Source: Bacillus suaedaesalsae (GTDB lineage: Bacteria > Bacillota > Bacilli > Bacillales > SA4). From it: a stretch of DNA of 64,000 bases. The notes under the pieces were generated by a model that worked only from the letters and a program-made list of their open reading frames with translations, was not told where the DNA came from and ran no database searches. A program made the translations under genes and the position numbers. This document shows positions 16,909 to 25,724 of the stretch, piece after piece. Location of the stretch: positions 124,001 to 188,000 of the forward strand of contig NZ_JAFELM010000043.1 of assembly GCF_016890225.1 (NCBI RefSeq), written 5' to 3'. Each line of letters starts with the position of its first letter. The first letter of the stretch is position 1.

Positions 16909-18059
16909 TGTATTATCGTCAAATGGGCAAAATACCACATAAAAGACATACGATGTTTAAAAAAGAAGATGGCTCTTTATTTCGGGAGCAAGTAATGGGG
17001 ACTAAGGGATTCTCTGGAACTCAATCCATCCTTTATCATCACCATCTGCCTACAGAAGTGGTGAGTTCTCAAATACTATCATCCTATCTGCCCGAGTATG
17101 AAACAGATGAATCGTTAAAGCATCGTCATTTATTAACAGAAGATATACAGGCGGTTGGTGACGCGCTATTTGCGAGGGAGTACTTATTAGGAAATAGTGA
17201 CTTATTAATTGGAACAGTCATGGTAACAGAGGAAATGAAGAGTTATTACCGTAATGGTGATGGAGATGAAATGTTATATGTCCATTATGGAACAGGTAAG
17301 GTAGAAACGATGTTTGGTACGATTACTTATCGTCCTGGTGATTATGTAATGATACCAATTGGTACGATTTACCGCGTCATACCAAGTGAACCGACGAAGC
17401 TATTATTTGTGGAAGCATTTAGTCAAATTACAACACCGAGACGCTACCGTAATGAATATGGACAATTACTTGAGCATAGCCCGTTTTGTGAGAGAGATAT
17501 TCGCGGACCTGAGAAGCTGTTAACATATGCGGAAAAAGGGGAGTTCGAGGTCATCACGAAATCTCGTGGATATTTGCATTCCCATGTGTTAAATCATCAC
17601 CCACTTGATGTAGTTGGTTGGGATGGGTATCTATACCCATGGGTGTTTAATATTGAGGATTTCGAACCGATTACAGGTCGAGTTCATCAGCCACCTCCCG
17701 TTCACCAAACGTTTGAAGGACATAACTTCGTTGTATGTTCGTTTGTGCCAAGATTGTATGATTATCACCCAGAGGCAATTCCAGCACCGTATTATCATAG
17801 CAACGTCAATAGTGATGAACTTTTATATTATGTTGAAGGTAATTTTATGAGCAGAAAAGGAATTAAACGCGGATCAATTACCCTTCATCCAAGTGGAATT
17901 CCGCATGGGCCACATCCAGGTACTACAGAGGCAAGTATCGGTAAGAAGGAAACGTTAGAATTAGCAGTTATGATCGATACCTTCAAACCACTTAAAGTTG
18001 TAAAAAAAGCTCAATCTATTGAGGATCAAAACTATATGTATACATGGATTGAAAAGTAA
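16908..18059 (+). CDS. hmgA: Homogentisate 1,2-dioxygenase
   Basis: About 383 residues of the cupin-fold homogentisate dioxygenase family. The N-terminal MYYRQMGKIPHKRHT and the metal/active-site region HPSGIPHGPHPGT with ELLYYVEGNFMSRKG mark it. A second metal-ligand stretch lies in DEMLYVHYGTGKVETMFG. It opens the ring of homogentisate to maleylacetoacetate. ATG 16908 is chosen over ATG 16902 because GCAGGTG is then spaced seven bases away and the start overlaps the upstream stop. It is the last gene of the operon, followed by a strong terminator. Confidence 0.93.
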   Translation: MYYRQMGKIPHKRHTMFKKEDGSLFREQVMGTKGFSGTQSILYHHHLPTEVVSSQILSSYLPEYETDESLKHRHLLTEDIQAVGDALFAREYLLGNSDLLIGTVMVTEEMKSYYRNGDGDEMLYVHYGTGKVETMFGTITYRPGDYVMIPIGTIYRVIPSEPTKLLFVEAFSQITTPRRYRNEYGQLLEHSPFCERDIRGPEKLLTYAEKGEFEVITKSRGYLHSHVLNHHPLDVVGWDGYLYPWVFNIEDFEPITGRVHQPPPVHQTFEGHNFVVCSFVPRLYDYHPEAIPAPYYHSNVNSDELLYYVEGNFMSRKGIKRGSITLHPSGIPHGPHPGTTEASIGKKETLELAVMIDTFKPLKVVKKAQSIEDQNYMYTWIEK

Positions 18060-18085
18060 AAAGTGAGCGTTTTGCTCACTTTTTT
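18059..18085 (+). terminator. Terminator of the tyrosine-degradation operon
   Basis: AAAAAGTGAGC pairs with GCTCACTTTTTT across a TTTT-containing loop, directly after the stop codon of hmgA. Confidence 0.9.
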
Positions 18086-18241
18086 GTCGTTTTTGAACAA
18101 ATAAATGACAATACACGTTATAATAGAATTTACAAAAATATAGAATTTCTGCTTGAAAGTTGTTTACTAAATGCTTATTCACGAACAGTTAGAAAACGAT
18201 CTACTTATGCAAGGTGGTTACCCTTTATAATGGAGGAAGGA

Positions 18242-19165
18242 ATGCACGAATTTCAAACGTTTTTACTGGATAAATATAAAATACAAGATATTGTACAGAT
18301 TCATAAAGGATTTTCAAATGACGAAAAGTATAAAGTCTCACTAAAGGATGGGACGGTTTTGTTAGTTCGTGTTTCAAGTCCTGATTCATATAAACGAAAG
18401 AAGGATGAATTTGACGTACTAGCGACCGTTTATCGCCTAGGTGTGACATGTTCAGAGCCATTACATTTTCATGTCCTTCCTAGTGGTAACATTTGTATGG
18501 TGTTAGGCTTTATTGAAGGTGAAGATGGGGAAGAGGCATTACGGAAACATTCTGAAGATATTCAGTATAAAATGGGATTTGAAGCGGGCAGACAGTTAAA
18601 AATGATGCATTCTATTCCAGCTCCTGTTGACCTTCAAAATTGGTATGAACAAAAATGGAAGAAGCATATGTCTTATTATGAATCATATAAAACTTGCGGA
18701 TTTGTTTTCGAACATGCAGAGGACATCCAACGTTTTATTGAAAAAAATGTGGACCTATTAAAAAATAGACCGTCAACTTTTCAACATGATGACTTCCATC
18801 CCGGCAATCTTATTTTTCATAAAGGTCGATACAATGGTGTCATTGATTTTAATCGTTATGACTGGGGAGATCCTTATCATGACTTTTATAAAGTTGGATT
18901 ATTTACTACCCATGTAAGTGTTCCTTTTGCGGTAGGGCAGCTACATGGTTATTTTGATAATAGCGTTCCAGATGAATTCTGGAAAATTTATACCGTATAT
19001 ATGGGTATGAGTATTTTTTCTTCGATTTTATGGTCACTTAAGCAAGAACCGAGCTTACTTAATTCCATGATTGGGAATCTACATCAAATTTTGAAAGACC
19101 ATAATCAATTTACAAGTCACATTCCTAGTTGGTACGTTGATTGTGACAATATAGACAGCTTATAG
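18242..19165 (+). CDS. APH-fold phosphotransferase family protein
   Basis: About 307 residues of the aminoglycoside phosphotransferase/choline kinase-like family. The ATP-binding part includes YKVSLKDGTVLLVRV. The catalytic loop is FQHDDFHPGNLIFHKGRYNGVIDFNRYDWGDPYHD, with the HxD-x5-N and IDF/W-D metal motifs intact. Family members phosphorylate antibiotics, sugars or amino alcohols, so the substrate cannot be told. ATG 18242 has GGAGGAAGG just upstream; ATG 18230 is an alternative with a more distant AAGGTGG. It is followed by a MurG-like gene after 27 bases, possibly an operon. Confidence 0.8.
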   Translation: MHEFQTFLLDKYKIQDIVQIHKGFSNDEKYKVSLKDGTVLLVRVSSPDSYKRKKDEFDVLATVYRLGVTCSEPLHFHVLPSGNICMVLGFIEGEDGEEALRKHSEDIQYKMGFEAGRQLKMMHSIPAPVDLQNWYEQKWKKHMSYYESYKTCGFVFEHAEDIQRFIEKNVDLLKNRPSTFQHDDFHPGNLIFHKGRYNGVIDFNRYDWGDPYHDFYKVGLFTTHVSVPFAVGQLHGYFDNSVPDEFWKIYTVYMGMSIFSSILWSLKQEPSLLNSMIGNLHQILKDHNQFTSHIPSWYVDCDNIDSL

Positions 19166-19192
19166 AAAATAAACAGAATAGTGAGGGTTACA

Positions 19193-20263
19193 ATGAGAAA
19201 GAAAATCGTATTTACAGGTGGTGGCTCAGCAGGTCACGTTATTTTAAACTTAGCATTAATTCCGCTTTTCCAAAAAGAAGGCTGGGATGTTAGTTATATA
19301 GGGTCCAAAAATGGGATTGAGCGAGACCTTATTTCCAAGGTAGATGACGTAACGTATTACCCGATTGAAACAGGTAAACTCAGACGTTACTTTGATTGGA
19401 AAAACTTGAAGGATCCTTTCAATGTATTAAAAGGTACGTATCAAGCTTATCGTCTACTAAGAAAAATTAAGCCGAACGTTATCTTCTCAAAAGGTGGGTT
19501 CGTGTCAGTTCCTGTTATTGTTGCTGGAAAGCTTAACAAAGTTCCGTCGATTATCCATGAGTCAGATGTTACACCTGGACTCGCGAATAAAATCGCAATT
19601 CCGCTTGCGACGAAGCTATGTGTGACATTTAAGGATACAGAAAAATATATAAAAGAAAAAGATAAAGTCGTTCATACGGGAGCAATAGTTCGAGAGGAAA
19701 TTTTAAAAGGAGACCCTGCAAAGGGATTGCGAGATCTTCACTTTACAAGTCAAAAACCAGTCCTTTTAATTATGGGTGGCAGTTTAGGGTCAAAACGTAT
19801 TAATGAAATGATTCGTGCTAACTTAGATGAGCTTTTAAAGATGTTCCAAATTGTGCACATATGTGGAAAAGGAAACAGCAGACATTCACTTCATCAACCT
19901 GGCTATAAGCAATTTGAATATTTAACAGATGAATTACCAGATGTTCTTGCCATGACAGATGTCGTTGTAACAAGAGCAGGTTCTAATTCGATTTTTGAAT
20001 TTCTTGCATTAAAAAAGCCGATGTTATTAATTCCTCTTACGAAAGAACAAAGTCGCGGAGATCAAATCATCAATGCAGAATCTTTCCGAAAAGCAGGGTA
20101 TGCGGAAGTACTTCAAGAAGAAGAGTTAACACAGGAAAAGTTCCTAACTATTGTTCAGAAGATCTATCAAGAGCGTGATCGATATATTGCTCAGATGGAC
20201 CATTACGAAGGTGATTTCTCGATTCAACCTGTACTAAATTTAATTAAAGAGGTCGCTAAATAG
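19193..20263 (+). CDS. murG: MurG-family UDP-GlcNAc transferase (second-type MurG)
   Basis: About 356 residues of the GT28 family. The N-terminal glycine loop reads [16 protein letters not shown] instead of the canonical GGGTGGHIYPA. The acceptor-domain motif [11 protein letters not shown], then [28 protein letters not shown], and the UDP-GlcNAc site [23 protein letters not shown] are present. MurG adds GlcNAc to lipid I on the inner face of the membrane. It is not in a division/cell-wall cluster, and the altered loop resembles the MurG2-type proteins of the Bacillus cereus group, so a canonical MurG probably exists elsewhere. The start is ATG 19193 behind GTGAGGG. Confidence 0.83.
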   Translation: MRKKIVFTGGGSAGHVILNLALIPLFQKEGWDVSYIGSKNGIERDLISKVDDVTYYPIETGKLRRYFDWKNLKDPFNVLKGTYQAYRLLRKIKPNVIFSKGGFVSVPVIVAGKLNKVPSIIHESDVTPGLANKIAIPLATKLCVTFKDTEKYIKEKDKVVHTGAIVREEILKGDPAKGLRDLHFTSQKPVLLIMGGSLGSKRINEMIRANLDELLKMFQIVHICGKGNSRHSLHQPGYKQFEYLTDELPDVLAMTDVVVTRAGSNSIFEFLALKKPMLLIPLTKEQSRGDQIINAESFRKAGYAEVLQEEELTQEKFLTIVQKIYQERDRYIAQMDHYEGDFSIQPVLNLIKEVAK

Positions 20264-20266
20264 ATT

Positions 20267-20509
20267 ATGATAAAAATACCACGAAATGAAAAGGAACGAT
20301 TAATTGAACAAGTACAACAATATTTTCAACTTGAACGTGGTGAAGAAATCGGTTCGATTGGAGCGGAGGGCTTTCTTGATTTTGTACTCAAGGAAGCTTC
20401 TCCATACGTATATAATCAGGCAATTACTGATGCGAGAAAAGTATTAAATGAAAGAATAAGTCTTCTTGAAGAAGAACTGTATCTACTTGAAAAACCAATC
20501 CAAAAGTAA
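20267..20509 (+). CDS. DUF2164 family protein
   Basis: An 80-residue soluble protein. IPRNEKERLIEQVQQYFQLERGEEIGSIGAEGFLDFVLKEASPYVYNQAITDAR is the hallmark pattern of DUF2164, found across Firmicutes and proteobacteria with no assigned function. A C-terminal acidic helix follows. It starts three bases after the murG stop, so it is probably cotranscribed. Its stop abuts the convergent cupin gene with no spacer. Confidence 0.8.
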   Translation: MIKIPRNEKERLIEQVQQYFQLERGEEIGSIGAEGFLDFVLKEASPYVYNQAITDARKVLNERISLLEEELYLLEKPIQK

Positions 20510-20847
20510 TTACAATGGGTAACGGTCATTTGTAGTTGGGGGCTGTGAAATCACAAGAAAATCAACAGCTTCCTCACTTTTGTTAAAAATTTGATGAGGA
20601 AGCCCTTTTTCAACCTCAATTGCTTCTTGCTCGTGAAGCTCATAAACAGTTCCATCAATTTCAATCAATGCTGTTCCTCGTAGGATAAAAAACAGTTGTT
20701 GTGCATGTTTATGATAATGCCTCTGTTCCATTGTATGAGGAGGCATCTTTTCTAAAATTATCGTTTGTTCGTCATTTTGGCAAAAAACCAACCATCATAG
20801 TTTTCTCCCCACTTGTAATGCTTCGTAAGTTGTTTTGATAAAATCAT
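20510..20847 (-). pseudogene. Cupin-domain protein broken by a one-base frameshift
   Basis: The C-terminal 93 residues form a complete cupin barrel half (QRHYHKHAQQLFFILRGTALIEIDG then GLPHQIFN). Upstream, in another frame, ATG 20847 with AAGGAGACTGAC reads MILSKQLTKHYKWGENYDGW, exactly the N-terminus expected for this cupin family. The two halves join perfectly if one T is added to the six-T run at 20782-20787 (reverse strand), giving GWFFCQNDEQTIILEKMPP. So the gene is either recently broken or carries a sequencing error. Function if intact: a small metal-dependent cupin of unknown substrate. The convergent DUF2164 gene ends at the adjacent base. Confidence 0.82.
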
Positions 20848-20901
20848 GTCAGTCTCCTTATACTAATCTATATGAACATAATTATAAATGATGGTGATAG
20901 A

Positions 20902-21660
20902 ATGAACGAACAAATTTTATCTCTACTTCAAACAATTGAACATTCTCATAACGTTACAATCTTATATGCCTGTGAAGCAGGAAGTCGTGCTTGGAATTTA
21001 CACCATGAAAAGAGTGATTACGACGTTCGGTTTATTTTTATTCATCCGATAAATCAATATTTATCAATTAATGAACCAAAACAAGTAATAGAAGGAAAAA
21101 GCTCTGATCATATCGAATATTCAGGGTGGGATTTGAAAAAGTCTCTTCAGCTTCTAAAAAAACAAAATCCATCTATATTAGAATGGCTGCACAGTTCGAT
21201 TCATTATCTCAACCAAAATGATGTGAAAGAACAGCTACTATCCCTACATCAACGATACTTCCAAGAAAAACCACTATTACATCATTATTTCAATATGGCT
21301 AAAACAAACATAAAACTACTAGATAAGAAACCTTCAACAAAACTACTTTTGAATGTGATACGACCACTATTGTTATGTGAATGGATTATGACGTATAAAG
21401 AATTTCCACCAGTTCATATTGAAAGAGTTCTTTCTATTATAGAATCAAAGGAGGTTAAAGGATCAATCCAAGATATCATTGCACGTAAAAGAAATGCGGT
21501 ATGCGAATTATCTGAGGTCGTTCATACACTAAAAAAATGGATTGATGAAACTCTAGATAATACAAAGCTATACATAGACCAACTAAATAATCATATTGCT
21601 ACAACACAGAATGATGAATTAAATGCATTCTTTAGAAAAATGGCGAAACAGGAATTCTAA
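20902..21660 (+). CDS. Nucleotidyltransferase, YcgL/RlaP-like
   Basis: About 252 residues. The DNA-polymerase-beta-type nucleotidyltransferase motif is seen as CEAGSRAWNLHHEKSDYDVRFIF (G-S-x10-D-x-D, the two metal aspartates), followed by a helical domain with NPSILEWLHSS. This matches the YcgL family (predicted nucleotidyltransferases, some linked to RNA repair). ATG 20902 with GGTGA is preferred to the ATG at 20872, which has no ribosome site. It is a single gene with a terminator overlapping its end. Targets are unknown. Confidence 0.8.
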   Translation: MNEQILSLLQTIEHSHNVTILYACEAGSRAWNLHHEKSDYDVRFIFIHPINQYLSINEPKQVIEGKSSDHIEYSGWDLKKSLQLLKKQNPSILEWLHSSIHYLNQNDVKEQLLSLHQRYFQEKPLLHHYFNMAKTNIKLLDKKPSTKLLLNVIRPLLLCEWIMTYKEFPPVHIERVLSIIESKEVKGSIQDIIARKRNAVCELSEVVHTLKKWIDETLDNTKLYIDQLNNHIATTQNDELNAFFRKMAKQEF

Positions 21661-21678
21661 AAAAGAAATTCCTGTTTT
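21646..21678 (+). terminator. Terminator after the nucleotidyltransferase gene
   Basis: AAACAGGAATT (21646-21656) pairs with AATTCCTGTTTT (21667-21678); the left arm is inside the coding region. Confidence 0.8.
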
Positions 21679-21694
21679 GATGGGAGAGTAAAAG

Positions 21695-22351
21695 ATGAAA
21701 CCGATAAAGATATGTAGTATTTTTTTTGCTTTTGCTATTATACTTTGTGGTTGCTCCAACAATGAAATTGCAAGTATACAAGCTGAAGCAGATCAATATA
21801 AAAAAAGAATAGAAGCTTTAGAGATTGAGAATAGAGAATTGCAACAAAAACTAACACCAGTCCAATTGAAACAGGGGAGTCTAACGTTAAACTACATAGA
21901 AGGTAAGGATAAACGAAGATTTGTTGAACAAGAGGTACCACTGCTGCTAATCCCACAAGTAGATGCTCAAGTGTTAAATAAAATTGAGCCGAATACAGTT
22001 GTAGAAGTACAGGATTTTGTAGAAGTTAATCAAGAAGTTTGGCTATACGTTACGATGCCGGTATTTGATACACCAGCAAATATGAAAGGATGGATTAAAG
22101 AACCGGATACACAATTATATACAGTAGAAACTCAATCAAAGGTAAAAAGTCCAATCACTTTAAAAGAAGGAACGAACGTATATAAAGTGAATTTATTCAC
22201 GGAAATACAAGGAACAGAAACGACCAAAACTGAAGTTGACCAAACGTGTATCCTCTCAGATGAACAAGAACAGTTTGTTGCCTTAAGTTGTGCTGGTGGC
22301 GCAAGTTTTATTGTGAAAAAGTCGGATATCTTTTTTCCACCAGTTGAATAA
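21695..22351 (+). CDS. Putative lipoprotein with N-terminal coiled coil
   Basis: 218 residues. Signal peptide with lipobox IILCGC (Cys at about 20). A short coiled coil follows (IASIQAEADQYKKRIEALEI and onward to about residue 50). The C-terminal part is beta-rich, with two SH3b-like stretches (VLNKIEPNTVVEVQDFVEVN; WLYVTMPVFDTPANMKGWIKE). Such lipoproteins sit on the outer face of the membrane and may bind cell-wall peptides. I do not recognise a named family. It is a single gene between two terminators. Confidence 0.7.
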   Translation: MKPIKICSIFFAFAIILCGCSNNEIASIQAEADQYKKRIEALEIENRELQQKLTPVQLKQGSLTLNYIEGKDKRRFVEQEVPLLLIPQVDAQVLNKIEPNTVVEVQDFVEVNQEVWLYVTMPVFDTPANMKGWIKEPDTQLYTVETQSKVKSPITLKEGTNVYKVNLFTEIQGTETTKTEVDQTCILSDEQEQFVALSCAGGASFIVKKSDIFFPPVE

Positions 22352-22361
22352 ATACTAGATC

Positions 22362-22394
22362 GTGAGGGTTGGTGGTGTAGCCCTCACCTTTTTA
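22362..22394 (+). terminator. Terminator after the coiled-coil lipoprotein gene
   Basis: GTGAGGG (22362-22368) pairs with CCCTCAC (22381-22387), then five Ts. Confidence 0.85.
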
Positions 22395-22462
22395 TTCAAG
22401 AACTGAGTAGATTTTTCTAAAAAGGAGAGGATAAAATTAACTTGGAAAAAGGGTGATTCATT

Positions 22463-23293
22463 TTGTTAGCAGGTTGTCATGTTAGTATTCGAGATGGATA
22501 TTTAGGAGCAGCAAAGACCGCACAACAATTAGGAGCAAACGCCTATCAATACTTCCCAAAAAATCCTCGAAGCTTATCTGTAAAAGAATATAATTCCTAT
22601 GATGCGAAGGGGTGTAAGGACTTTTGTGAAGAACACTCTATCATCTCGGTCGCACATACGCCGTATCCGACCAATCTAACACCCTCTGATGATAAACGAA
22701 AGATCACCATTGATTCGCTTTTAAATGATTTAGAAATAGCAGAAGCATGTGGTTCCATTGGTGTTGTTGTTCATTTTGGTAGTCAAATCGATTCTTATGA
22801 CCCATTAAAGGGCTATCAAGTTATGATTGAGATGTTAAATGAAGTTCTCAGAAATTGGGAAGGTAATGCGTTATTGTTAATTGAAAATGTAGCAGGTAAA
22901 TCAGGAATAATGGGTACAACACTTGAAGAACAAGTACAAGTACGTAGCCTTTGTCAGTTTCCTAATAAGATTGGTTTTTGTTTAGACACATGCCATGCTT
23001 TTTCTAGTGACGTTTGGACTGGTGAGAAACACGATGAATTTATACAAAAAGGAATTGAGCTTTCCTATTTCGACCATTTAAAGGTAATCCACCTGAATAA
23101 CTCCAAGTATGAAAATGGTTCAGGAATGGATCGTCATGCGAATATAGATAGTGGGAAAATTGACATAAACGTATTTAGCCAACTACTACAAGAAAAAAAG
23201 CTTAGGGATTTACCTTTTGTCCTTGAGACACCAGGTGAAGACCATCAAACCGAAATTAGTTTGATAAGAACACTTCAGTATTCAGAAGGCTAG
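22463..23293 (+). CDS. nfo: Deoxyribonuclease IV (AP endonuclease, Nfo family)
   Basis: 276 residues of the xylose-isomerase-like TIM barrel family. Trinuclear-zinc ligands are visible: AGCHVSI at the start, VVVHFGS, LLIENVAG, GFCLDTCHAF, VIHLNNSK with DRHANI, and VLETPG near the end. The enzyme cuts DNA at abasic sites. The start is TTG 22463, preceded by AAGGGTGATT. The protein is close to the usual 280-300 residues. It is a single gene that ends before a terminator-bearing spacer. Confidence 0.9.
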   Translation: MLAGCHVSIRDGYLGAAKTAQQLGANAYQYFPKNPRSLSVKEYNSYDAKGCKDFCEEHSIISVAHTPYPTNLTPSDDKRKITIDSLLNDLEIAEACGSIGVVVHFGSQIDSYDPLKGYQVMIEMLNEVLRNWEGNALLLIENVAGKSGIMGTTLEEQVQVRSLCQFPNKIGFCLDTCHAFSSDVWTGEKHDEFIQKGIELSYFDHLKVIHLNNSKYENGSGMDRHANIDSGKIDINVFSQLLQEKKLRDLPFVLETPGEDHQTEISLIRTLQYSEG

Positions 23294-23432
23294 AACAGAA
23301 AGAAGAGTTTTTAGCTGAACTAATTTATATGCTTTGTTAAATATCTATGATGATTTTTGATCATTATTAAGTAACAGAACCACTTTTCTTAAAAAAAGGA
23401 TAATTTTTCCTTATGGCGAATATGTATAGAAG

Positions 23433-23461
23433 AACCTTACTTTATTAGTGAGGTTTTTTAT
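23433..23461 (+). terminator. Terminator in the spacer after nfo
   Basis: AACCTTACT and AGTGAGGTT form a stem with loop TTATT, followed by TTTTT. It lies about 140 bases after the nfo stop. The spacer between is AT-rich with no visible gene. Confidence 0.8.
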
Positions 23462-23504
23462 TTAGGTCAAAATTGTATTTTCGTTTTAAGGGGGCGTAAA
23501 TAGA

Positions 23505-23744
23505 TTGTTTAGAATTAGTTTCATTATTATTAGTGGTGTATTAATTAGTTGCCTTACACTGTTAGCTATCGGTTTCTCTGCGTTAGGAGAAGGCTCACTA
23601 CCAGATTATAAATGGTTGTGGTGGTTTGCATTGTGGGTAGTTGGTTTCTCGCTTCATTTTAAGTGGAGAAAAATTGGGTATATCGTCATGCTATTGCCTA
23701 TTATTTTTCATATTATATTGTTTGTAATAGCTATTATAAGTTGA
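23505..23744 (+). CDS. Small membrane protein (79 aa), unknown function
   Basis: Starts at TTG 23505 behind AAGGGGGCG. Three predicted membrane segments (FIIISGVLISCLTLLAIGF; WLWWFALWVVGFSLHF; IGYIVMLLPIIFHIILFVIAI) are separated by very short loops, the middle loop being basic (KWRKIG). No family recognised. It lies 23 bases upstream of a small lipoprotein gene and is probably cotranscribed with it. Confidence 0.65.
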   Translation: MFRISFIIISGVLISCLTLLAIGFSALGEGSLPDYKWLWWFALWVVGFSLHFKWRKIGYIVMLLPIIFHIILFVIAIIS

Positions 23745-23767
23745 GAACCTTGTAAGGAGTTGTCTTT

Positions 23768-24151
23768 GTGAGGAAAATAGTTCTACCATTTATGACTGTA
23801 TTGTTCGTACTAATTCTAGGTTGCTCTCCTTATGAAAAACATGAAGAAACAGTAACAAAGATTGTTAGTTATGATGAGCTTTATTGGATGGAACGTAACC
23901 AAAGAGAATTAGCTAATAAGTTATCTGAAGAGAACAATATTGCTAAAACAATGATAGAAGAAATTCGGGAAGGATCTGTTATGTTAAGGTTTAACCTTGA
24001 TTTTATGGAAGATCATCCAGAATATGATTTAGTAGAATTCGAGTTTCCTATTACAAAATATAAAAAAGAACGTACTTCTATAGAATTTTTTAATGATGAG
24101 GGTAAGATAACGAAGGTTCATTCAGTAAATGGTGATTGGGAAGTTTATTAA
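23768..24151 (+). CDS. Small putative lipoprotein (127 aa)
   Basis: GTG 23768 follows AAGGAG. The signal peptide ends with lipobox LILGC (Cys19). The mature part is acidic and short, with the segment NKLSEENNIAKTMIEEIREG and a beta-rich end. I do not recognise the family. It follows the small membrane protein gene closely and ends at a terminator shared with the convergent MATE exporter. Confidence 0.65.
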   Translation: MRKIVLPFMTVLFVLILGCSPYEKHEETVTKIVSYDELYWMERNQRELANKLSEENNIAKTMIEEIREGSVMLRFNLDFMEDHPEYDLVEFEFPITKYKKERTSIEFFNDEGKITKVHSVNGDWEVY

Positions 24152-24163
24152 ATATATCGTTGA

Positions 24164-24196
24164 AAAAGGATCAGAGTTTGTTTTCCTGATCCTTTT
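24164..24196. terminator. Bidirectional terminator between lipoprotein and MATE genes
   Basis: AAAAGGATCAG (24164-24174) and CTGATCCTTTT (24186-24196) are exact complements, with T/A tracts on both sides, between convergent stops. Confidence 0.9.
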
Positions 24197-24201
24197 GATG
24201 T

Positions 24202-25569
24202 TTATTTGCCTTTTAAAAGCTCTATTGTATGAAAATTTCGTTGTACTAAATATAAACGAACGAACAAGAGAATAGCTCCAACTGCGAGGCCACTACTTAG
24301 CCCGATCCAATACCCAAATGCATCTAAGCTTGTATATTGTGCAAGAACATATCCTAATGGCAAACCAATTACCCAAAAAGAAATAAGAGAAAGAATTAAA
24401 GATATATTGACATCTTTGTATCCACGTAAGGCTCCTTGGATTGGCTGGCCAACTGCATCAGATAACTGAAAGAATATTGCATAAAGTAAGAAGTGCTGAG
24501 CTAACGGAATAACAGCTTGGTCCGTGCTATAAATTGTGGCAATGATATCTCTATAAAGGAACAAAATAATTCCGGTAACAATGGCGAGTAGTAAGGCAAG
24601 TCCAATTCCTATGATGCTATATTGTTTTGCGTCAACTGTTCGTTTTGCTCCTACTTCAAAGCCAACACAAATGGTTAAAGCCATCGAGATACTTAATGGA
24701 ATCATATAAAGAAATGAAGCAAAATTTAACGCGATTTGATGAGCTGCAATGGTAATTGTGTCATATTCACTCATTAATAATGTAACGGCAGAAAAAATAC
24801 TTGTTTCAAAGAAAATAGCAAGCCCGATGGGTACTCCGATAACAAGTAATTCTTTCCACTTTTTCACAGAGATGGCATAAAAACGTGCAAAAACATTGTA
24901 TTGTGAAAACGAGATTTGTTTTTGAATAATCAAAATGGTAATAAATAGAATAACCCAATATGTTATGGCTGTTGCATATCCAGCTCCTACTCCACCTAGT
25001 TTTGGAAAGCCGAATTTTCCGAAAATCAATAAGTAATTAAGTATTGCATTAATGGGGAGAGAAGTAAGGGTAATCCACATTGTCATTTTTGTTTCGCCAA
25101 GGGCATCCATAAATGAACGAAGTACCGTATAGATAAATAACGGGATGATTCCAATCGATAACGCTATTAAATAATCATAGGCAATCTCGTGTACCCGTAC
25201 TTCTAGGTCCATGGCATTTACTAATGGCTGAAGAGTGAAGAACCCTATTATAAACACAATAATCGCAATAATTATTGATAAGTACACTGCCTGCATCACG
25301 GTGTAGGCGATTTCGTGCTGTTTTTTTCCCCCAATAAGTTGCGCAACGATTGGAGTCACTGCTAATAAAATTCCACTTAAACCAGTGTAGACAGGAATCC
25401 ATAAGCTAGAACCAATCGCAACACCTGCTAAATCGGTAGCTCCTGCTCTTCCTGACATCATAATATCTAAGAAGTTCATCGCAAATAATCCAACTTGAGT
25501 TATTAGAATCGGTACTAAAATCTTTAAATATAAAATGAATTTTTCTTTACTTGTTATTGTTTGATACAT
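24202..25569 (-). CDS. MATE family multidrug/cation efflux transporter
   Basis: About 455 residues with twelve hydrophobic segments, typical of NorM-type MATE exporters. Landmarks are GLFAMNFLDIMMSGRAGATDLAGVAIGSS in helix 1-2, TPIVAQLIGGKK, and the repeat-half equivalent ICVGFEVGAKR. These proteins expel drugs or metabolites in exchange for Na+ or H+. ATG 25569 is chosen, eight residues inside the longest frame, because GAGGG lies seven bases upstream. It is divergent from an MFS gene 155 bases away. Confidence 0.88.
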   Translation of the reverse strand: MYQTITSKEKFILYLKILVPILITQVGLFAMNFLDIMMSGRAGATDLAGVAIGSSLWIPVYTGLSGILLAVTPIVAQLIGGKKQHEIAYTVMQAVYLSIIIAIIVFIIGFFTLQPLVNAMDLEVRVHEIAYDYLIALSIGIIPLFIYTVLRSFMDALGETKMTMWITLTSLPINAILNYLLIFGKFGFPKLGGVGAGYATAITYWVILFITILIIQKQISFSQYNVFARFYAISVKKWKELLVIGVPIGLAIFFETSIFSAVTLLMSEYDTITIAAHQIALNFASFLYMIPLSISMALTICVGFEVGAKRTVDAKQYSIIGIGLALLLAIVTGIILFLYRDIIATIYSTDQAVIPLAQHFLLYAIFFQLSDAVGQPIQGALRGYKDVNISLILSLISFWVIGLPLGYVLAQYTSLDAFGYWIGLSSGLAVGAILLFVRLYLVQRNFHTIELLKGK

Positions 25570-25724
25570 CAAGCGTCCCTCATTCTCTATCAATCAATTA
25601 GCAAATTGAATTATAACACAAGGTTGGTTGTTTACCCATTTCAATAAATTTCGTGTAGCGAAATACTTTCAAGCGTGGTATCATTTATATATATTGAAAT
25701 ACTTGGAAGTGGAGACAACAGCAT

